Positions 24,855-36,445 of a stretch of 64,000 nucleotides of DNA are shown one piece after another. Position 1 is the stretch's first letter. Each line of letters opens with the position of its first letter. The stretch is taken from positions 350,001-414,000 of the forward strand of contig JAODTK010003332.1 of assembly GCA_026419785.1 (NCBI GenBank). The letters are read 5' to 3'. The stretch comes from Sclerodactyla briareus. Its lineage: Eukaryota; Echinodermata; Holothuroidea; Dendrochirotida; Sclerodactylidae. The notes under the pieces were generated by a model. It had not been told where the DNA came from, searched no databases, and worked only from the letters and a program-made list of their open reading frames with translations. Position numbers and translations under genes: made by a program.

Positions 24855-25167
24855 ATTCAGTCGGCGCAAGGAGTTGAAATAATTATTCTAGAAAAACGGG
24901 TGTTGTAATTCGAACTGCAAAAGCTTAGGAAGAGCCCTTCAACGTGTAAGACGTAACATTAGGCTACTAGTCGACACTATTTGACGCAACTGCGAATCCA
25001 TGAATAACCAACCTTCGAAAGTATCATCATGTGGAAAACAGAAATCAACCTCGATTAACCCCTCCATCCTTACAAGTGAATTTACTATGAAATGGAAACA
25101 AAAATCCATATCGATAGCACCACAATTTCCCTAAAGAGTTACCCCTGTCACCTGGTCACCATATAAC

Positions 25168-25372
25168 ACACAAACGAAAACACTTTCCGCAGGTGCACCT
25201 CATTGCTGGAGATCATGCGGCACCCATGGCCGGGTACCCCCACAACAGGTCCCCCTCAATGGATAATTCCTACCCCACTACTCTGGTTCATATAGCACCG
25301 TTGAAAGGGCAACCAACAACGTGAATATAAGGTGAAATGGGCCAGACTGACTATACAATCTCATCCACTTAC
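25168..25372. repeat. Local direct duplication, copy 1
   Basis: Similar to 26138-26333, in the same orientation and about 970 bases away. Shared order: CACACAA, ACACTTTC, GGGTACC/GGTACC, GGATA, then CAACCA..AACGTGAATATA / AACATAAAATATA and AGGTGAAATG. Diverged, so not recent. Confidence 0.6.
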
Positions 25373-26137
25373 TCTCTGGCCCTTTGGACCAATTAGATAA
25401 CAACATCAATGCGCCATTGTGTCCTCGGTCTGCGAAAATTACAACGCAGAGGACAATTCCTGGAGTTGCAGCAGGATCTCATCGGCAATGTGGAACTATT
25501 CATTTGTTTTCTTCTTCTACTTGGCTACTTTTGCGCGTTGCAATGGACAAAATTGATCAAAATAGAAAATTTATGAAAACAGCCAATCCCAAAAAAAATA
25601 ATTCATGGAAAATTTCAGTTAATTGACAGCTAAATGCTGGGGCAACCCTTTCTGTTGTGATACTTTGTACCTTCTTCTGAATTTGAATCATTCAGTCCTC
25701 CCAATCATTAAAATACCAAAAAACTGTACAGATTTTCTGAAATTCTCAATTGGCAAAAACTTTTCCCGTCCCCCCGCCGAAAATTTGACATTTTGGTCAA
25801 TTTTGGGCTAATTGCATGGGAAACGTTGTTATTTGTGGTTTGTTACATTGCTACAAAACTTTGCAATATTCAGCCATTGGATAAGAGAGTATCTTGAACA
25901 AAAGTGAAAAAACTTGTCATATGTAAAATGAGAAATTGCCCCAAATTTGTCATTTGTCCGTTAAATTCCCCCCCATTTGATGTTTCCGTTAATTTTGAGA
26001 CGAAATAGAGAAATTATGGGTGTCAGTGACTATTCAAGGGCTTTGTGCGAAATTTAGTTTGTGCAGCCACTCCAAAATGGATATATTTGCCGAAAAAACA
26101 CCAAAACATCTGACGGCAACGCAACGCACACACGCAC

Positions 26138-26333
26138 ACACACAACGGACACTTTCGCCTCGTCCACTTCATTGTTGGACCACCGGGCACCAATGAGTAT
26201 CCCACCATAAGGTACCCCTCCGTGGATAGTACCTAACACCCACTATGGTTACATAGACAACCGGTTGCTATGAGCCAACCAGCAACATAAAATATAGGTG
26301 AAATGACAAAGGGAATACATATCTCATCTGGCC
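26138..26333. repeat. Local direct duplication, copy 2
   Basis: Second copy of the unit at 25168-25372. The intervening sequence has no recognised gene. Confidence 0.6.
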
Positions 26334-26386
26334 TCGGCGACCGATGAGATAAATAAATCTACCGGGTGAGAGAGCTGTGTAACGAA

Positions 26387-27038
26387 TGCTGCGTTCCATT
26401 TACCTAGTGAAACACGAGGCTACACGACTTCACGACCGTTCCATTTGAAACAAGTAGTGATCACCAGTGGTGACGTGGGAATTTCGAATAGCCAACTCGA
26501 ACTTCACGACTTCTTCAATCCAAGAGCCGGACATTCGACCAACTGAGTTGAGAAGCGGCCAAATAGAAACATCCCATATAACAAACATTTGGGGAAAATG
26601 AATAATTCAGGTCAAGATTCGACGAAGATGAGAACATTCGCAAAACAATCACTGCCAGGTTATTTGCAAACCAATTCTATAAATAGCGAAATTTCGGACC
26701 AAAAGGCATGTTCGCCGAACGTCGGCGACTGAGTGCTTTCGCGCAACCAATTACCCGTGCAGGAAAGTCATCGTTAAACTTGATTTTCTAAAGTTGTCGT
26801 ACATGCTCAATTCCAATATTACCCTTCGATTCTGGTTGATATTGAAGAATTATGAGACTATGAGAACACTTAGTAGTAGATCTCTTCATTCCAATAGTGC
26901 TTCCAATACGGGGTGTTCTTCATTTCACTCATGTAGGCCGCCATCGTGTATTCCCATTTCACGACTTGTTTTACTCGAACGACATCAAGAGTGGGAAAGT
27001 CGTGAATACGATATGACGAGGTAAATAGGAACACAGCA
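26387..27038. mobile_element. MITE with TGCTGYGTTCC terminal inverted repeats
   Basis: The left end is TGCTGCGTTCCATTTACCT. The right end read inward is TGCTGTGTTCCTATTTACCT, a near-perfect 19-20 base inverted repeat. Inside each end the word CACGACTT occurs in matching position. At 652 bases with no transposase frame it is non-autonomous. Superfamily is not decided; a target duplication could not be read cleanly. Confidence 0.7.
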
Positions 27039-29708
27039 ATTATTATTCACCTAATGTTCACAGTGACGAATTCGTGATTTTTTGTTTTGTTTTGTGATTA
27101 TTATGTTTTACTTTTAGGAGGTTACCTAACCCACAACGTACTAGAAACCTAGAAACAAGGACACTCTCTGTTTGTAATACCAGAGACAAAGAACATCATA
27201 ATTGATTCGTAAAATACACCCGATGCGTCTGGGCGGAAATCTCAATGACCGCCAGTAAGTTCCGTCATGACCAGTCTACGGGGGAACATTTGTAACGACC
27301 AAGGGCTCGGCCATCAACAACTGCGGTTGTGAAGCATGGTCAACGCCTCTTGATAATCCCAAAGCTTTTGACGAGTATGGCATGCTGGACTTCTTGCCTA
27401 AATTGCCGCTTTTAGTTCTGATTACTAGTAGCAAACTATGGACTGCCTATTTTTCCGTACCACTGGGGGGGGGGGGGGGGAAACGATTACCTCTGCTGGC
27501 GTTGACAGGGCCGTCCCACCGATCAGTATCCCCTCTCTTTCCCGTACTTCCATGTTCAGGCCCCTCCGAACTTCGGGAAGATCCCCCCCCCCACCCCTGC
27601 CTGCCCGTTGGATGAATACTCACCGTACTCGTTCCACTTCTTCTTGCCACTCTTTTCTGTTGCGGATGATCGCACCGCACCGAAAACCTCGCTCGCTCTT
27701 TTTCATCGCAATGCGCGTGCAGGGAATTCCTTACGCTGGATGTGTTACATTCGTCTTACAATATCCAGCTGTTTAATGCAGAATTACTGGCGGGATTCCT
27801 CCTATTGTCACTTGTTTGAAGAAAAATCATCCAGAACATAAAATCGAAAAAAAAGGTCAAACTACATGTCATAATAACACGCACTGTCAGTGAGGGCGCT
27901 GTCCATGGTAAAGCAAACGACTCAAAGGCGGAGGCGCTCAGTGCAGCATGCCCGTGGCTCGTGCCACACACGCGTAAATGCGTCCATTGGGAGTATTCTG
28001 GAAAAATTTCCGCGGTCACTTTAAAGCGCTACAAAACCACCTCTTAGAAACTCGAAACGAACACCTAATGTTCACTTGCGCTGGGCGCACGCAAGGGCCC
28101 ATGGAACTATTACGTAACTGGGGGGGGGGGGGTATATAGTCCCCGCGGATTTGTTCCGTCAGTGACCACAAACTCAGAGTAACGAGGGGCACTAGTGTGT
28201 GCAACATCGTGCAACTCATGCAGTTTGTTTAATCTCTATTGTGATTATGTCAGAGAAATGCCCCGACGCATACCTTTGTTTCTTCATGGTATAGGATAGT
28301 AGTATAGTATAGTTGTAATTAGTGTAAGTTTCTAGGACATCTTCAGCATGGTTTAGAGTCTAATTTTTTTTAGGGGGGGGGGGGGGAGGCTTAGGGGGGC
28401 TGAACAGGAGCGCAAAATTGGTGAGCACTATACATAGCAGAGCGCCACCATTTGTTGCCGCGGAGTGTACTAGAAGTTTGTGACTTCACAAGCTCTCAAG
28501 ATGGCCGGAAATACGGGCAATTCACGAGTGGTCTATCCGCCTGTCCAGCCTGAATATAAGATTTGTGTTTGCAAATTTCTCAATTAACGTGACAAGTGTT
28601 TTGTAAGAAATAGGACAACTGATATCAAATGGGTAATGCGTATAAGAAAGGCAATTGGCGTGTCGTGGCATTATTGCAATATGACATTTGCTTCTAACGA
28701 CCGAATGCACATTGTTCACGGGAGCTGTGAGGCTCATAGGAACTGTTAAACAATCAGGTCACCAGCCGCAGCAGTGCACTTGCCGCTTGAGGCCAACAGG
28801 CGCGGCTTTAGACCCAGTCTTCAGGGTTGAAACGACAGAACAGAAGCTGACTGAAACTAAGTGAGTGGCAGGTTTACATATATGTACAACATCTACCTGA
28901 CTATCAGGGAGGTCACTTAATAGACGGCATCCTTGTTAACTAGGTATATGGGAATATTTCCAGTGTGATCAAGGTGTGATGTTATTCACAGACCTAACGA
29001 TGACAATATCCCACATTTTGACCGGGAGCTTGACAAACTCTCTAATACAATTAGGCCCCAGATTCCTTACTACGTTCCTTGACCAATATCAGACGGATTT
29101 CCTTATCTGTCTAGGAATAAAAATATGCAAGCAGGACGTTGAAGAACGCTGCTTTGTAATCACTAACACTGTGCACCGTGGGGGGTACGTACAGTACGGA
29201 AATAGGGCGAAGCGTGGTTGTCGACTTGTCAGTCACTCAGTCTTCACTCACTCATGGGGGCACATGCTAGCTGGGAGGCACCTCGCCGCGTCCACCCACC
29301 GCTTCCAGTCACCCGGTCATCTCCGGGCAAGCGACCAATCCTGGGCCTGACCCATCCCACCTAACTCAATGAGGGACCCACGAAGCTGAGCTAACCAAGA
29401 GCTAGAGGCCGTCCTGGCAGGCGGCCCCAACCTACCGGATCCCGTACAGAAAGAATTCGGTGGATAGGATCTTCCGCCGGAAGGCGCGCCATATGCCCGA
29501 AGAAGCGCAGTTGTCACTTCTACTGTACAAGCCTATGTACTCGACCTTACGAGAATATAAGAAAGCATTTACTTTCATGACATTGAGGAGTAGGCGTAAC
29601 CTGGTTAACCCGAGAGAATGTGACCTGCGAGAAATTGGGTAGGACTAAGGGTGTGGAAGGAGGCAGGCGACTATGTTAGTTCAATATGCCAATACGCCAT
29701 TACCAACG
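27039..29708. other. Unassigned intronic sequence
   Basis: No exon recognised. It contains three long G runs (see the intron entry). Positions 29190-29640 include GGAAGGCGCGCCATATGCCCG and are transposon-like in feel, but I could not place them in a family. Confidence 0.35.
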
Positions 29709-29793
29709 GGAAAAATATCAACAACGGTTTTTTTTTTTTTTGGGGGGGGGAGGGGGGGGGTTGAGCACTTTTTTTTTTTGGGGGGGGGGGGGA
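29709..29793. repeat. Alternating T and G homopolymer runs
   Basis: T12, G8, A, G9, a short spacer, then T11 and G13. The T-then-G block occurs twice within 85 bases. It lies about 150 bases before the terminal exon of lectin gene 2. Confidence 0.9.
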
Positions 29794-29945
29794 TGCGATA
29801 AGCTGATGAGGCAGTCGCAGTGGGTACATACATATTTATATTGCGCTTGTAAGCAGTTCCAGGTGCAGAACAGAGCAAAAATGAGAATGAAGAAAAATAG
29901 ACAAAATCAGCAACATTTTTCACAATTCACATGCTTTCTCCATAG

Positions 29946-30198
29946 GTGTCTACACCTGGCACGCACATGACGAGGAGCCTTATCTTTCCGAGGAAGCATT
30001 TTTGGAAAACTGGCGAACCGAACAACGGCAGAGGCAGACATGAGGAAGATTGCGTGGAGATAAATCGCGGAGAGGACTCGGTCTCTGGAACGACTGCAAA
30101 TGCAAGAAACCCCTCCCCTCATCTGCGAGGTTGAACTCAAACCCTCGCCGGGTATCAAGGCGGGGCAACCCAAGACCGATATGAGAATGGATTCATAA
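29946..30198 (+). CDS. C-type lectin-like gene 2, terminal exon with C-terminal half of the CTLD
   Basis: Copy of 4086-4346 with a TAG acceptor. It reads VYTWHAHDEEPYLSEEAF, then, after one extra T in a T run near 30000, WKTGEPNNGRGRHEEDCVEI. The sugar-site EPN is kept. Next comes GLWNDCKCKKP with an intact WND calcium motif, and after another one-base break ICEVELKPSP with the closing cysteine. The stop is TAA 30196-30198. The calcium and sugar motifs are thus conserved better than in gene 1. Two or three single-base breaks interrupt the frame. Pairs with the exon at 20552-20772. Confidence 0.78.
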
Positions 30199-30413
30199 AC
30201 GGGTCACCGATTCACAATGTTCTCAATGCGACTTGGTCGAGAATCAACAACAATTGTTGGGGCTAATGAGTAATGATCGCTCAAAACCTATTTCAGGTGT
30301 ATTAGTTGTTACTATTGTAGTTTGTTTCAAGAAAAGTGTTTTGTTGCCATTTTCTCTCTCTCTCCCCCTACCCCCCCCCCCCCTCCCCCTTCTCTCCCTC
30401 TCTTCGATGGAAG
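30199..30413 (+). other. 3' region of lectin gene 2, shared with gene 1
   Basis: Similar to 4347-4595 after gene 1, ending in a C/T-rich tract at 30351-30405 as gene 1 does. Supports one duplication event covering exon, 3' region and flank. Confidence 0.6.
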
Positions 30414-30779
30414 TTCTTTAGAGAGGTATAATGCTATTATATATAAAACTGCAAAAATCTGTCTCGTACATATTAGATTAAATTACCGTGATGCTCAGTC
30501 ATTATGGACTATTGGTACCTATGATGAGTTGAGAACTGAGTTGAGAGATGAGTTGAGAGGTCAAATGTCATTATTGGAGCATAATGAACTATTATATATT
30601 TTTAAAAAGTGCAAAAAATCTGCAAATACATCTTCACCTAGATCTGGTTGGCATTGCTATGAAAGTATTAATGTGGACGAGTGATAGTAATGAGGCGTTA
30701 CAATGAAGAATCGCCTCCCTCCCCGGGTGGCTTTTTCGTTTGTCAGTGGTGATAGATGATAGTTGACTTCAATCTGCAA
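30414..30779. other. Unassigned region with a short tandem repeat
   Basis: GATGAGTTGAGA-type units repeat about four times at 30517-30561. A 120-residue open frame at 30322-30684 crosses this and the C/T tract. It has no recognised domain and I do not call it a gene. Confidence 0.4.
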
Positions 30780-30932
30780 TCCTAGACAAAATAGATGGGA
30801 CAAAACTGACCGGGGTCCACACCTGGAACCAACTAACTAATTAGTAGCACCCCTTCTCTCGTTCCATGTTGAATCCAAACAACATATAATCTCTTAACCC
30901 ATCTCTTTTGTCCCATCTAATTTCGTCCAGGA
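30780..30932. mobile_element. Short MITE of about 153 bases
   Basis: The left end TCCTAGACAAAATAGATGGG and the right end read inward TCCTGGACGAAATTAGATGG form an inverted repeat of about 26 bases, continuing into GACAAAA on both sides. No coding capacity. Target duplication not resolved. Confidence 0.7.
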
Positions 30933-32004
30933 ATCTAGTATCTACATCAGATAGTAGCAAATACAGAACCTAAAAACACCATAAATATGGCTACAGTTTG
31001 CTATCCCCTAAGTGCTACATATGAACGTATAACGCCAGTCACATATACGTTCGAATTCTTTGGTACTGAAAGAACTACATTTAAAAATAATCCGTTGAAA
31101 CAAAAGTATTCGATCAAAATTCGTAATTTGTGAATTGGAATAGGTCCCTGTGGCCGAAACATGAACATTTGTTCCGGCCGGTCGGCTGGACTGATCACCA
31201 TTTTCTCCAAGAATAGAGATGATTTGAGTGTCGTAATTTGATGTTTTTCTTGTAGATGATGGTACTTCATCTTCATCTTATCATATAATACTCCAAAGCG
31301 CCAATTCGGCATTTGATGGAGGATAGTTGGCTGGTTAGTGGGCAGAAACAAAAAATTATTGGCCATGTAGCCGAGTATCAACTGCCCTTCTTAATCTCTG
31401 AAAGGCAATCTTATCATCCGTCCCTGGGAAGTCCGGTCCTGGAAGTAGGAGCCCTCACGGATCTACCACGGGCAAGAGATATTTGTGGAGGATCGTGTGT
31501 TTGAACGAGTATCACTAGTGTGGGGAACGAAAATACTATGAGTGGGAACTTCTGAGTTGCCAGAAGAATTTATGGCAGGTGATGATGTCAGCAAAATATC
31601 TACTATGTTCGAGAGAACCCCATTTCAGAGATGACATAGTATCATGTATGCTATCGGCAACGCAGATAGCCCAGTCGTGGCACGAGGCCTTCGTCGAGAT
31701 CTGTACATTTTTGGGCATACCAACTCAGGCTCCATGACGGGAAGGGGGAGGCCTCTCGATGGGTACATGCATGAGCGGCTATCAGGGGGGGGGGTGACCC
31801 TCAATAATTGGTTGAAAGGGACACGCCAATGCATTTCGTTCCCCAATTTTAACCCTGCTGCTATTTCGCATATACTGTATTCGACATATTCCTAGGTTCA
31901 ATGACTGATTACTGACATGTGTGATGGATACGGTATTGAGTGTTGAATCCTCGAAAACTGCGCACTTCGCAGTTCGCACGCGATGTCTTCACTGCTTTTC
32001 ATTG
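30933..32004. other. Unassigned region
   Basis: No conserved coding motif or repeat end recognised. The open frame at 31001-31381 on the minus strand has no family signature. Confidence 0.35.
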
Positions 32005-32580
32005 TTGTCCATCCGCCTCATTCTTCATAGGACCCAAGTGCAAATATATGAATTTCAAGTGTATGAGCAGCCACATGTAGCGGCCAATGACAAATCTACC
32101 AGCTCTGGTTTGGACCTTTTCTAATTTTTCTTTTACCAGTTGAAGGGGACCAAACTTTGGAGACATATTCTAGTTGAGGACGCTCATTAATATTGTAAGC
32201 AGCTTCTTTAACATGGGTAAGACAACCTTGGAAATTTTCTGGAGAGAATTTAATTAATGACTGGTAGCCTTAGCAACCATGTGATCAATATCAGGAGTCC
32301 AGGACAACATGGAATCCAAAATAACTCCCAGATATGAGTGGGACTTGACAAGGGACCAGGTGTGGCCACGAAAGACTATAACCAAACTCATAAGGCTTAG
32401 TTTTAAGAGTAGTGGTTAGTACATAGCATTCAGATGAATGAAAAACATGTGCACAGTATTCAAACCACTTGTCAAGGGAGTCCACGTCAGACTGAAGTGC
32501 TCTTTGATCATCAGGGGAGTTGATCTGTATGTACAAGAATCGTTCATCAGCAAAAAGACGGGATGGGTACGACGGGGCAG
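32005..32580 (-). mobile_element. CR1/L2-like LINE reverse transcriptase fragment
   Basis: The minus strand, across a few frame breaks, reads LFADERFLYIQINSPDDQRA starting near 32570. This is the catalytic FADD region with the second Asp changed to Glu or lost by error. It is followed by LQSDVDSLDKWFEYC, then further 3' NINERPQLEYVSKVWSPS and LEKVQTRAGRFVIGRY near 32060-32130. This is the standard order after the palm domain (LQ.DL..L..W, then RPQLEYAS.VW.P, then EKVQRRAARF). The upstream part is cut off by the MITE at 32581. Not functional. Confidence 0.8.
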
Positions 32581-33244
32581 CCTGCTTCCTGGGGTTGATG
32601 CAGGATTTTTGAAAGGGGGATCCAAACCAGTGGCGTAGCCAGGAATTTTATTGGGGGGGGGGGGCTTGATGATTTTATGGGGGAGGAGATGGCGGGCTGT
32701 GGGAGGGTTCTAATTTTTTTCATTTTCAGGTGGCCTCAGATGCAATTTGGTGCAATATAGGACCCTTTCACACTAATTCTATTGTGGAAATAATTTGAGT
32801 TTTGTTCATGATGGCCTGAGATTGCGATGGTGGGCAGGGTCAGTTTGCGGGTTCCGGTTCTTGCGTTGGTTCGTTATCCCACCTCCCGCCAAATTCGTTT
32901 AAAAGGTTGGTGGCTTATTATTAGGTTACGGATAGGTAAAATGTAAAACAAGAAGTAGTATTAGGTCCATGCCATTAAGGAATGTAAATTCGTAAAGGGT
33001 GTCTCATGTAGAGGGTACATTCAGCACAGATGACATTACATAGCGGGCAAGTGGGTTTTTTTGCGGGGGGGGGGGGGGGCGTCCGACTCCCCACTTCCCA
33101 GAAGCCATCCGGATCCACATTATTGGTAGAATGCATTAGTGTTTCGAAAAGCTCTGAACCAGAAGAAGGGGGGGGCGAACCCCTGCCCCTCTCTGTATGG
33201 TGGATCCCCCTTTAAAAAATCCTGCATCAGCCCCGGGGAGCAGG
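32581..33244. mobile_element. MITE with about 46-base terminal inverted repeats, inserted in a LINE fragment
   Basis: The left end starts CCTGCTTCCTGGGG and continues TTGATGCAGGATTTTTGAAA and GGGGGATCC. The right end read inward starts CCTGCTCCCCGGGG and continues CTGATGCAGGATTTTTTAAA and GGGGGATCC, giving about 46 bases of matching inverted repeat. Inside lie GTGGCGTAGCCAGG at 32632, G runs at 32654-32666 and 33065-33079, and no transposase frame. A related right-end motif, AAAAATCCTGCATAAGCCCC, occurs at 46747-46766. The element interrupts the reverse transcriptase fragment to its left. Confidence 0.75.
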
Positions 33245-33549
33245 CATTGTTTACGTCAATGGGTATGATTGACTTTACCAATTGGAAAAATTTAGCTTTA
33301 ATATCCAACCTTAATTAGCAACATTTTCTATACCAAAACTGAAAAATTACTGCAGCACTTCGGGCGCCTTGTTAGGTCTACACAACCACAAAAATTAAAT
33401 TCAATGAAGTTATATTGAAAAATTGCTGACAGAAGGGTGGGTGAGGTTCGGACATCTTCGATCGGTCACTCAGGAGCGGATCCAAATTGAGGCTCGCCGT
33501 TCGCGTACTGCACGCCCATAATCTTCGCCATTCCAACATTTCTTCTCCT
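33245..33549. other. Unassigned region
   Basis: May include upstream LINE sequence on the minus strand, but no motif is clear enough to call. Confidence 0.3.
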
Positions 33550-33780
33550 TTCACCCCCCCTCAATTGGTAGAGCGTCGGCCTTCCACCAGGAGACCGGAG
33601 TCCCAGCACCCGGGCGGGTCTACCCAAAAAGAAAGAATTGAAAAAAAAAATGGTTACCGGTTGCCTCTCCGTGGGCCCCCAGCGCAAGAGATGAAAGAAG
33701 GGAAGGAAACTGCTGTCCAAACAGCACTGGCCACGTCGTCAGACATTCACAGCAGGTGATCTCGGGCCGAGTGTCGGGAT
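33550..33780 (+). mobile_element. tRNA-derived SINE
   Basis: A tRNA-like head at about 33560-33625 has an A-box region AATTGGTAGAGCG, then CCACCAGGAGACCGGAGTCC and a degenerate box B region CAGCACCCGGGCGGG. A body without tRNA features follows, with an A run at 33641-33650. The head resembles a tRNA but is too diverged to be a functional tRNA gene. Ends and target duplication are not resolved. Confidence 0.55.
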
Positions 33781-33947
33781 CCTTAGCACCCCCCCCCCTT
33801 CCCCTCAGCTAGGCGCTATTCACAGTGTAGTGTTCCAAACATTCCTTCCCCCCCCCCTACTTCGAAAATCACAGTACTGCCACTACTCTTCGTTGACAAC
33901 TGACCGAACGCGAACGCAATGTTTAGTGATCTATGTGTTACACTTAC
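33781..33947. other. C-run-rich spacer
   Basis: Contains C runs at about 33789-33797 and 33849-33857, otherwise nothing recognised. Confidence 0.5.
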
Positions 33948-34160
33948 AGCCGATAATGATATAAAACTAACCAATGGTGAATCATTGACCGATAATGATA
34001 TAACATTTGACCGCGTAATGAATCAACAACGGATAATTATATAAAAATTGAGCGATAATGAATTAACTTCTCTAACCGTTAATGAATCACCAGTTTGACC
34101 GATAATGAAGTATCATTTCTAATTGATAATGAATCGAGTATCTAAGCAATTAATGAAGTA
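33948..34160. repeat. Degenerate tandem repeat, unit about 25-30 bases
   Basis: The word CGATAATGA or a one-base variant recurs at least eight times (near 33953, 33991, 34029, 34052, 34079, 34104, 34127, 34150), usually followed by ATATAA or ATCA. Period varies between about 23 and 38 bases. Confidence 0.8.
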
Positions 34161-35400
34161 AAAAATAACAAAACTTACCCTCTGTCAGTTACATCAAACC
34201 TCTTTCACCGATGCGCAGTTCGGCAAGGTGCACAAGGCTTATCAGCACTTCACCAGCCAGTGGAGTTAGCATGATTTAACCACCAGCATGAGCCTGAACC
34301 TGCGTTCCAAACACATAATGGATGGTGTAATTGACAGCGTCATTCTCATTGACGTCGATTGTATGGACTATTATGGAAATTGTTGGATTAATTTCCCCCC
34401 TTCGAAGAGCGTTTCCTTGAAATCCTAAATTGAACGATCGTGAAGTTTGATATGGATTATACCTACGCCCCAGCAAGAACGGCTAACGCAGAGGAGAGTC
34501 CGAGAATATTGAGAAATAGAAAACAAGCCGCAAGTCGAAACGTCTTGATAGCTGCGGACGGCAAAATTCCTGTGGCGAATACACTGCATGTTATTCACCC
34601 AAGCTACATTTAATTGACCTTTATCTGACATCTGCCATAACCTTGGAATGGCTTGGAACATGTCTACCACATTGGCCTAATATTGCTATCAGTGCCCAGC
34701 ACAAAGTACTCAACTAAATCATTCCTAGGCCTGTATATTAACTATATATAGCCTACCCAACAGAACTAAACATGTGAAAACAACTCTCTCTGGGTCACCA
34801 GCCAACAAACTAGAGTGAGATGTGTTGAGAGACATATCATTTCCCCCTGGACAATAGGTTTTATTGTCAACTAGGCCTCAGACCTGGACTTCTGACACAT
34901 AAGGTAAACACTGGTCTGCAGAGGGATGGAATAATGTAAACAACCTCTCTCACACTGTCACAGAGAAGCTACACAATGGAAGTTGAAAATTGGAGTAATT
35001 AATTGGATTTAATTAAAATCTAATCATACTATGCAAAACATAAATGTAACTCAGCTTAGCCAGTGGCCATGCTTCATCCACCAAGTTTCAACCTGATTGC
35101 ATGTACGGACAGAAGTAGGAATGAAGTTTATGGGGTAATATTAATTGGATTCATATAAAATTTCATCAAAATTTATGGTCGCGAGTTCCCGCTGCTCGAG
35201 TAATTCTCAATCTCAACTTGACTATCCGCGGTTGTCTGAGAAAACTGGGCTCTTATGCCACCTGACTGTACTAAATATACTATATTGAGCAGAAACAATA
35301 TGGACAAATATTTCTTTCTATTTTGAGTGGCAGCATTTTGAAATTCACCGAGGTTATGTGGAACGTTTACCCAATACCAGGCTGGAATCTTGCTCTAGAA
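34161..35400. other. Unassigned region
   Basis: No gene or repeat boundary recognised. 35300-35400 may be the 3' end of a LINE, because it runs into the short tail-like repeat that follows. Confidence 0.35.
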
Positions 35401-35420
35401 TGTATTTGCGTGTGATAAAA

Positions 35421-35449
35421 CAATAAATAAATGAAATGAAATGAAATGT
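35421..35449 (+). repeat. (GAAAT)n-type short repeat, LINE-tail-like
   Basis: AATAAATAAATGAAATGAAATGAAATG-type sequence: an AATAAA-like word followed by four GAAAT units. Such tails are common at the 3' ends of non-LTR retrotransposons; no reverse transcriptase motif was recognised upstream. Confidence 0.6.
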
Positions 35450-36445
35450 AGAGCTGGGCTGTGTGGGGCCAGACAAGAAACTTGTTGCTGTCAGCTTATC
35501 GTTACATAGTCTCATTAGTGCTCTTACAAACAAAGATTGCACATTCAACGTGGTCAACACGTATTAATGCCTTATGACTATGGAGCCTACGGTGAACGCT
35601 TTGCACTGTACGCTCACTGACAAGTTTATTGGTATTTAGAGGACTCGATAATCTCCAGCGCGGCTCCAAGGAGGAGGTTGATGAGTGGCAGCGATCAGTC
35701 ACACCTGCACTGCACATATAATCAACCAGACAATGGCACACACTCAGGGCAGCACTAGTAATTTTTTTTTGCCAGCCCAGGGAACCAATGGTCATCGACG
35801 GTGGCCAACGTCTGTTACCCTCGACACGCCATCCCTACCCTACCCCATACACCACCAACTACATTTTCCCTCCTTTTTGAAAGTCTTCCTCGCTGAGAAG
35901 TCGTGCATGGATGCGGGAGGGGGGGGGGGGGGGGGGACACGAATGCACACGAGCTTCTGCATGCAGGGTTCTCCATTACTTCTCCCAAGACGTTACCATG
36001 CAGTGTCTTATCCGACGGTCCAGGAATCCGTTCCCCGCCCATGTTGGGGTCATTACTCCCGACACCAATACCTGTGAGCTTTCATCCTCCTAGAATTCGG
36101 GGGAGAATTTCAGCAAAGTTTCCCGATCATTCCTTTCCCTATGAGGTAGGTGTGGGAGAGGTTGTTAGAGCTCCCCGACGGCGGGGGCGGAGGATACATC
36201 ATCGCCTGGAATTTCCTGCTGACCGGGGAGGCGACGGAGGTGGAGAAGGGGTTGCTAGAGATCCCGGAGACCTGGCGGGTAGCTACTCAGTCAGTCGGGT
36301 TAAGCACGGAAGGAAAACCATCTTGGTGAAAATGAGAACAATTAGCCCTTACCATGACACTATAATCCATTGAATTTCACTGTAACCTAACCCACTTACT
36401 GAACCCAGGATAAAAAGATCAGACCTACGTAATTATGTAGTGTGC
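35450..36445. other. Unassigned GC-rich region
   Basis: Contains a G run of about 17 bases at 35919-35935. An open frame at 35903-36373 crosses the G run and GC-rich sequence without any domain. A phrase like GTTGYTAGAGMTCCC occurs twice (36160-36172 and 36250-36262), suggesting a local duplication. Confidence 0.35.

Larger units (their letters stand above)
20773..29945 (+). other. Long intron of lectin gene 2
   Basis: About 9.2 kb between GTAAAT and a TAG acceptor, against 2.8 kb in gene 1. The extra length is at least partly explained by insertions: a hAT-like element (22929-24854), an internal duplication (25168-25372 and 26138-26333) and a MITE (26387-27038). No other CTLD exon was seen inside. 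It also holds homopolymer G runs at 27466-27480, 28120-28132 and 28373-28386. Confidence 0.6.

Noticed and set aside
30322..30684. 120-residue open frame after lectin gene 2
   Set aside because: Crosses a C/T tract and a short tandem repeat; no domain, no splice evidence.
33556..33625. tRNA gene on the + strand
   Set aside because: Box B is degenerate and the T arm is incomplete; followed by a SINE-like body.
33948..34160. CRISPR-like array
   Set aside because: Repeat and spacing are irregular, units are degenerate and the genome is eukaryotic.
35903..36373. 156-residue open frame
   Set aside because: Begins in a G run and follows GC-rich sequence; composition alone explains its length.
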